Source: Abyssicoccus albus
GTDB taxonomy: Bacteria; Bacillota; Bacilli; Staphylococcales; Abyssicoccaceae
Assembly (NCBI RefSeq): GCF_003815035.1
Contig: NZ_RKRK01000002.1
Span: forward strand, 490,163 to 554,162
Length of the DNA stretch: 64,000 nucleotides
Reading direction: 5' to 3'
Under the pieces are notes generated by a model. That model was not told the origin of the DNA. It saw only the letters and a program-made list of their open reading frames with translations, and ran no database searches. The translations under genes were made by a program, and so were the position numbers. Below are positions 59,161-64,000 of this stretch, in pieces; positions within the stretch are counted from its first letter, which is position 1; every line of letters begins with the position of its first letter.

Positions 59161-61806
59161 ATGACTGAACAAACACCGATGATGAAACAATATTTATCTA
59201 TAAAGTCTGAGTATGAAGATTGTCTATTGTTTTTTAGATTAGGTGATTTTTATGAAATGTTCTTTGACGATGCAAAGATTGCTAGCAAAGAGTTAGAAAT
59301 TACCCTGACCGCACGTGATGCGAAAAAGGAAAATCCTATTCCAATGTGCGGAGTGCCTCATCATAGTGCAAATGGCTATATTAAAACGTTGTTAGATCGT
59401 GGGTATAAAATTGCGATATGTGAACAAATGGAAGATGCCAAAGCGGTCAAAGGGATGGTTCGAAGAGAAGTTGTGAAAGTACTTACACCAGGGACTGCAA
59501 TGGATGACTATGCGATTGATAATGATGAACATCATTATGTCCTATGCATCGATATGGTTAAAGAATACTATACTTTAGCATACGTAGACGTTACAACTGG
59601 TGATTGTTACTTCACTCAGTTTGATCAAAATAATCAAACACTAATTTCTGAAGTGATGATGATTAATCCGAAAGAAATTGTTGTGAGTGATTCCACGTTA
59701 CAATTAATACCCGAAATGCTTAAAGGACAATACATCATACAAATACATCATCAATTAAACCCGTTAGACGACATTGTACAATTTGAAATATCAGATTTAT
59801 TAAAACAGCAATCAGTCGTTCAAAAACTATTCAATTATATTTATTCACATCAACGTCATAGTTTAACGCATATTAAAGAGATTGAAGAATATTCGTTATC
59901 TAAATACATGCAAATGGATAGTAGTGTTGTCATGAATCTAGAGCTGCATGAAAGTATTTCTACTAAGAAGAAAAAAGGTAGTTTATTTCATTTAATGGAT
60001 TATACGATGACACCAATGGGCAGAAGATTATTGAAAAAATGGATAGATAAGCCATTAATTAGTCAAAACGATATTGAGAAGCGACAAATGAAAGTACATC
60101 AGTTCATCGAACAATTTATCGAACGAGATGAACTGAGAGAAATGCTAACTGGAATTTATGATATTGATCGTCTAGCATCGCGTATCGCGTTTAATAACGC
60201 GAATCCAAAAGATATTAAACAATTAGAGCAATCATTATTAAATGTTCAGAATTGTTTGACATGGATGTTAGAACATTTCAATATATCATTTAATGTTGAT
60301 ATTGAATCGACTCTACAAAGATTAACCGATGTATTCAACCTTATTGACGGTGCAATCGTTGATAATCCACCGAATCAGTATACAGAAGGAAAGCTATTTA
60401 ATGTTGGATATGATGAGTCGTTAGATGAATTAAGGGATATATCAATGAATGCTGAAGATTGGTTATTGAATTATCAACAACAGCAACGAAATGATACGGG
60501 AATTAAATCACTTAAAGTGAATTATAATAAAGTATTTGGTTATTATATTGAAATATCGAAAGCTCAACTTCATTCATTCGATGAATCTCATTTCGGTTAT
60601 CAGAGAAGACAAACGTTGACAAATGCTGAGCGATTTATAACGGATGAATTGAAAGAAAAAGAACAACAGATTGAATCTGCTAAAGAGAAAAGTCATCAAT
60701 TAGAATATGAGTTGTTTATAGAGCTTAGATCAACACTCAATGAACATATCCAATCATTACAACAAATCGCTCTATTAATGAGTGAAATTGATGTATTACA
60801 AAGCATGGCTGAACTCGCATCTCAACACCATTATGTGAGACCAACATTTAGCAAAGATAAAACATTGACTTTAAGGAATGCACGACATCCGATTGTTGAA
60901 GCGGTCATGAATGTTGAAGATTATGTACCGAATGATTGCAATATGAATGATCAAGACTATATCGCACTCTTAACCGGACCAAATATGAGTGGTAAAAGCA
61001 CTTATATGCGCCAAGTTGGGATTATTAGTATTATGGCTCAAATGGGGTCATATGTACCCGCTGACGAAGCGGTACTTCCTATATTTGATAAAATATTCAC
61101 TCGAATCGGTGCGAGTGATGATCTCGCTGGTGGTAAAAGTACATTTATGGTTGAAATGATGGAAGCAAGTGTTGCGTTAACAGAAGCAACTGAAAATAGT
61201 TTAATTATATTTGATGAGATAGGTCGAGGGACATCAACGTATGATGGCATGGCACTTGCCAAAAGTATGCTTGAATACATTGCAAAACATATCCATGCAA
61301 AGACATTTTTCTCAACACATTATCATGAACTAACAGAACTGGAGGAATCGTTAAAACCATTATTTAATATCCACGTGACTGCAAAACAACAAAATGGTCA
61401 TTTATTCTTTCTTCATAAAGTGATGCCAGGAGCTGTAAAGAAAAGTTATGGCATTGAAGTGGCCAAATTAGCTGAGCTTCCTAATGAAGTCATACAACGT
61501 GCGACTACGATTTTGAGTGAATTGGAATCACAACAGAGTACAAACATTCAGGAAGCATCGCAACGTCAAGATGGCACGTCGATTGAATTACGAACAGGAG
61601 GTCAATCTAAAGTTGAAAAGCATGTCTCGGAGAAAGTAGATGAGGAACAATTATCTTTTAGTACATTATTTGATACAGAACAAGTAGACATGACGAAAGC
61701 AAATAAGATTATTGATATGATTGAACAATTTAATCTCATTGAAAAAACACCATTAGAAGCAATGAACTTCATTCAATCCTTAAAGTCATCTTTAAAAGAA
61801 GAGTGA
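59161..61806 (+). CDS. mutS: DNA mismatch repair protein MutS
   Basis: An 881-residue mismatch sensor. The N-terminal mismatch-binding loop has LFFRLGDFYEMF (F and E motif, near 20-31); core, clamp (about 440-560) and ATPase domains follow with Walker A GPNMSGKST (near 606), the IFDEIGRGTST block (near 683) and FFSTHYHELTEL. The C-terminal tetramer region is present. The frame is open from 59116, but ATG 59161 with AAAGGGA upstream fits the family. mutL follows after 201 AT-rich nt. Confidence 0.96.
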   Translation: MTEQTPMMKQYLSIKSEYEDCLLFFRLGDFYEMFFDDAKIASKELEITLTARDAKKENPIPMCGVPHHSANGYIKTLLDRGYKIAICEQMEDAKAVKGMVRREVVKVLTPGTAMDDYAIDNDEHHYVLCIDMVKEYYTLAYVDVTTGDCYFTQFDQNNQTLISEVMMINPKEIVVSDSTLQLIPEMLKGQYIIQIHHQLNPLDDIVQFEISDLLKQQSVVQKLFNYIYSHQRHSLTHIKEIEEYSLSKYMQMDSSVVMNLELHESISTKKKKGSLFHLMDYTMTPMGRRLLKKWIDKPLISQNDIEKRQMKVHQFIEQFIERDELREMLTGIYDIDRLASRIAFNNANPKDIKQLEQSLLNVQNCLTWMLEHFNISFNVDIESTLQRLTDVFNLIDGAIVDNPPNQYTEGKLFNVGYDESLDELRDISMNAEDWLLNYQQQQRNDTGIKSLKVNYNKVFGYYIEISKAQLHSFDESHFGYQRRQTLTNAERFITDELKEKEQQIESAKEKSHQLEYELFIELRSTLNEHIQSLQQIALLMSEIDVLQSMAELASQHHYVRPTFSKDKTLTLRNARHPIVEAVMNVEDYVPNDCNMNDQDYIALLTGPNMSGKSTYMRQVGIISIMAQMGSYVPADEAVLPIFDKIFTRIGASDDLAGGKSTFMVEMMEASVALTEATENSLIIFDEIGRGTSTYDGMALAKSMLEYIAKHIHAKTFFSTHYHELTELEESLKPLFNIHVTAKQQNGHLFFLHKVMPGAVKKSYGIEVAKLAELPNEVIQRATTILSELESQQSTNIQEASQRQDGTSIELRTGGQSKVEKHVSEKVDEEQLSFSTLFDTEQVDMTKANKIIDMIEQFNLIEKTPLEAMNFIQSLKSSLKEE

Positions 61807-62007
61807 TTTTATTGGTTTATTATAATTATGAATTCATACAATATACAGAATATAATTTTAAAATTAATCAGTATGAATCAAACAAATTTTAATTAAAATA
61901 TATTCATCAGAGTATATCAGTAGAAATATAAAAATTAAACTACAATAATAAACACGACTAGTAAATAGGATTAAAAATGATTAAAAATGAAAGGAGGTAT
62001 TTATTCG

Positions 62008-64000
62008 ATGAATAGAATACATGTATTAAAACACTCACTCGCTGATAAAATAGCAGCAGGAGAAGTGGTTGAAAGACCAAGTAGTGTAGTGAAAGAACTC
62101 GTTGAAAACTCAATCGATGCGAATGCTTCTATGATTACAATTGAGATAGAAGAAGCAGGACTAAAGCGAATTAGAATCGTGGATAATGGCCATGGAATAT
62201 ATAAAGATGATATGAAATTAGCATTTAATCGTCATGCAACGAGTAAATTAAAAGAAGATCGTGATTTATTCCATATTAGGACATTAGGATTTCGTGGTGA
62301 GGCATTAGCGAGTATTGCATCTGTTGCTGAGGTGTCTATTAGTTCTTCAGTAGACGGCATTGAAGGATATCAATATGAACCGAATCAATCGGATGAGATA
62401 ACCCCTAGTATTGCACGACAAGGAACTGATATCTCTGTAAGTCATTTGTTTTACAACACACCTGCTAGATTGAAATATATTAAGTCATTACAAACGGAAC
62501 AAGCGAAGATTACTAATATCATCCAACGCATGATGTTAGCCCATCCAGAAATAGCTTTTAAATTAAAAGTAGATGGTAAAGTGTCCATACAGTCAACAGG
62601 ACGAGGGTCAATGACAGAAGTAATTAAATCTGTTTATTCAACACAAATTGCGAAAGATAGCTTGGTCATCGATGGACATACTCAAGATTATGATCTAACA
62701 GGTCTTATTGTTAGACCACATCACTTTAGAAGTTCAAATCATTATATATCCATCTTTATTAATGGAAGGTATATTAAAAATTATAAATTAAACAAAGCGA
62801 TACTAGAAGGATATAAAACATTGTTACCTATAGGTAAATTCCCTATTGTCGTATTACATTTAACAATGGATCCTCAAATTATAGATGTTAATGTGCATCC
62901 AACAAAAGAAGAAGTTAGATTATCAAAAGAGAATGAATTGTTTGAATTAATACGTGATACGATTCAACAAAAGATGCAATCGATACAACTAATTCCATCG
63001 AAAGTCTCTTCAAAAAAACGAAATATAGAGGATGATGGATTAGTTAAAAATGGGGAAAATCTTCAAAACAATTCGCAACTAAAGCAGAAACATGAACAAA
63101 TTGATTGGTTACGCTCTGATCAAAGTATGACATCAAGTTCGGTGCAATCACCATTGTCTATTAAAAATAAACAAAAGAAAGATGACCAACTTAATTTAGA
63201 AAATAATTTTAATAAAAGATATGAATTAAACAAAAATTCTAATGAAGATGAAAATACTCATATTAAAGATGATTTACATGAATACAATAAAAATATTAAT
63301 CATGAAAATAACCAGTCAGAACAATTTAATGAATTAGAGCAATTAAAACCCTCAAACGAATCATACCAATCAAGTGATTCAAATGAATCAAACAAATCAA
63401 GCAATTCAAAGGAAGCAAATTATGAATATGAGCAAACAGTAGAATCAAATCGATTACCTTACTTAGAAATTATAGGTCAAGCACATGGAACTTATATTAT
63501 GATGCAAAATGATGAAGGACTTTATTTAATGGACCAACATGCAGCACAAGAGAGAATTAATTATGAAAAATATTATGAACAATTTGGTCAGAAATTAATA
63601 GAGTCACAATTATTGATGATTCCAATCAAAATTGAGAGAACACGTGAAGATGTGTCGTTTGTTATGGAACATATTGAGTTATTTGAAAATATAGGATTGA
63701 AATTTGAAATGTTTAGTGACACATCACTTATATTGAATGAATGGCCAACAATGTACCATAAGGTAGAACCTACAGAAGCGGCTCATGCTATGATTGATTT
63801 GATGATTGAAAAAGAAGTATTGACGATTCAAGATATTATGGAAGAAGCGGCAATTATGATGAGTTGTAAGATGGCGATTAAAGCGAATGAGCAGTTGAAT
63901 TTTGCTCAAATGAATGCACTATTAAATGCTTTAAGAGAAACGTCGATGCCATACACGTGTCCACATGGAAGACCGATTATTATTAAATGGTCAGTGTCTG
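62008..64000 (+). CDS. mutL: DNA mismatch repair endonuclease MutL, 3' end cut by window
   Basis: It starts at ATG 62008 behind AAAGGAGG and stays open through base 64000 (about 664 codons). The GHKL ATPase domain is clear: KIAAGEVVERPSSVVKELVE (near 15), VDNGHGI, GFRGEALASIA, FYNTPARLKY. An Asn/Ser/Lys-rich linker (about 335-470) separates it from the dimer domain, which holds the nuclease motif DQHAAQERINYE (near 510) and SCKMAIKANE and CPHGRP near the end. It therefore nicks DNA itself, as expected in bacteria without MutH. Confidence 0.95.
   Translation, partial: MNRIHVLKHSLADKIAAGEVVERPSSVVKELVENSIDANASMITIEIEEAGLKRIRIVDNGHGIYKDDMKLAFNRHATSKLKEDRDLFHIRTLGFRGEALASIASVAEVSISSSVDGIEGYQYEPNQSDEITPSIARQGTDISVSHLFYNTPARLKYIKSLQTEQAKITNIIQRMMLAHPEIAFKLKVDGKVSIQSTGRGSMTEVIKSVYSTQIAKDSLVIDGHTQDYDLTGLIVRPHHFRSSNHYISIFINGRYIKNYKLNKAILEGYKTLLPIGKFPIVVLHLTMDPQIIDVNVHPTKEEVRLSKENELFELIRDTIQQKMQSIQLIPSKVSSKKRNIEDDGLVKNGENLQNNSQLKQKHEQIDWLRSDQSMTSSSVQSPLSIKNKQKKDDQLNLENNFNKRYELNKNSNEDENTHIKDDLHEYNKNINHENNQSEQFNELEQLKPSNESYQSSDSNESNKSSNSKEANYEYEQTVESNRLPYLEIIGQAHGTYIMMQNDEGLYLMDQHAAQERINYEKYYEQFGQKLIESQLLMIPIKIERTREDVSFVMEHIELFENIGLKFEMFSDTSLILNEWPTMYHKVEPTEAAHAMIDLMIEKEVLTIQDIMEEAAIMMSCKMAIKANEQLNFAQMNALLNALRETSMPYTCPHGRPIIIKWSVS

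Noticed and set aside
1-64000. tRNA genes, CRISPR arrays, IS elements or prophage
   Set aside because: No cloverleaf-like segment, regularly spaced repeat, transposase or phage gene was recognised; codons and order are uniform core genome.

Overview
The window is an AT-rich, low-GC Gram-positive chromosome segment. Gene content and order match the Staphylococcaceae core region from rbgA to mutL (rbgA-rnhB-sucCD-dprA-topA-trmFO-xerC-codY-rpsB-tsf-pyrH-frr-uppS-cdsA-dxr-rseP-proS-polC-rimP-nusA-rnpM-rplGA-infB-rbfA-truB-ribF-rpsO-pnp-rnjB-ftsK-ymfFHIK-rodZ-pgsA-recA-rny-ymdB-korAB-miaB-ricA-mutS-mutL). Several genes seen in the equivalent Staphylococcus aureus stretch are absent here: hslVU between xerC and codY, cinA between pgsA and recA, and a GntR-type regulator gene between ftsK and ymfF. 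This suggests a relative of Staphylococcus within the family rather than S. aureus itself; genus and species cannot be fixed from the sequence alone. No phage, IS element, CRISPR array, rRNA or tRNA was seen.

Layout. 1-1533 (minus strand): a csbB-gtcA-yfhO cluster for lipid-linked sugar transfer to cell-surface polymers, cut by the window edge. 1656-5519: ribosome assembly GTPase, RNase HII and succinyl-CoA synthetase, the last behind tandem catabolite-repression sites. 5520-5929: the only long gene-free stretch, holding a terminator and a diverged tandem repeat. 5930-12245: DNA processing and topology (dprA, topA, xerC), tRNA methylation and CodY. 12409-19670: translation factors followed by UMP kinase and the isoprenoid/phospholipid genes. 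19817-32131: proS, polC and the nusA-infB translation/transcription operon. 32284-40426: ribF, rpsO, the RNA-decay enzymes PNPase and RNase J2, and FtsK. 40571-46388: ymfFHIK-rodZ-pgsA envelope genes. 46618-50592: recA, RNase Y and YmdB, with a small unknown gene facing the other way. 50803-56854: a TPP-dependent 2-oxoacid oxidoreductase, a thiamine-binding protein, and a TPP-riboswitch-controlled ECF thiamine-precursor transporter. 56931-64000: miaB-ricA and the mismatch repair pair mutS and mutL (mutL runs off the end).

The gene set is ordinary housekeeping and I did not find an undescribed multi-gene system. The most interesting signals are in control regions and reading-frame integrity: nusA is split by a +1 shift at a run of nine A; truB and miaB each have a hairpin that carries a promoter on one side and the Shine-Dalgarno on the other, so the two possible transcripts would differ in ribosome-site exposure; csbB and rbgA share one stretch of DNA for two opposed promoters; recA has an 11-bp inverted repeat made of outward-facing SOS half-sites; and rpsB and rpsO have structured leaders.
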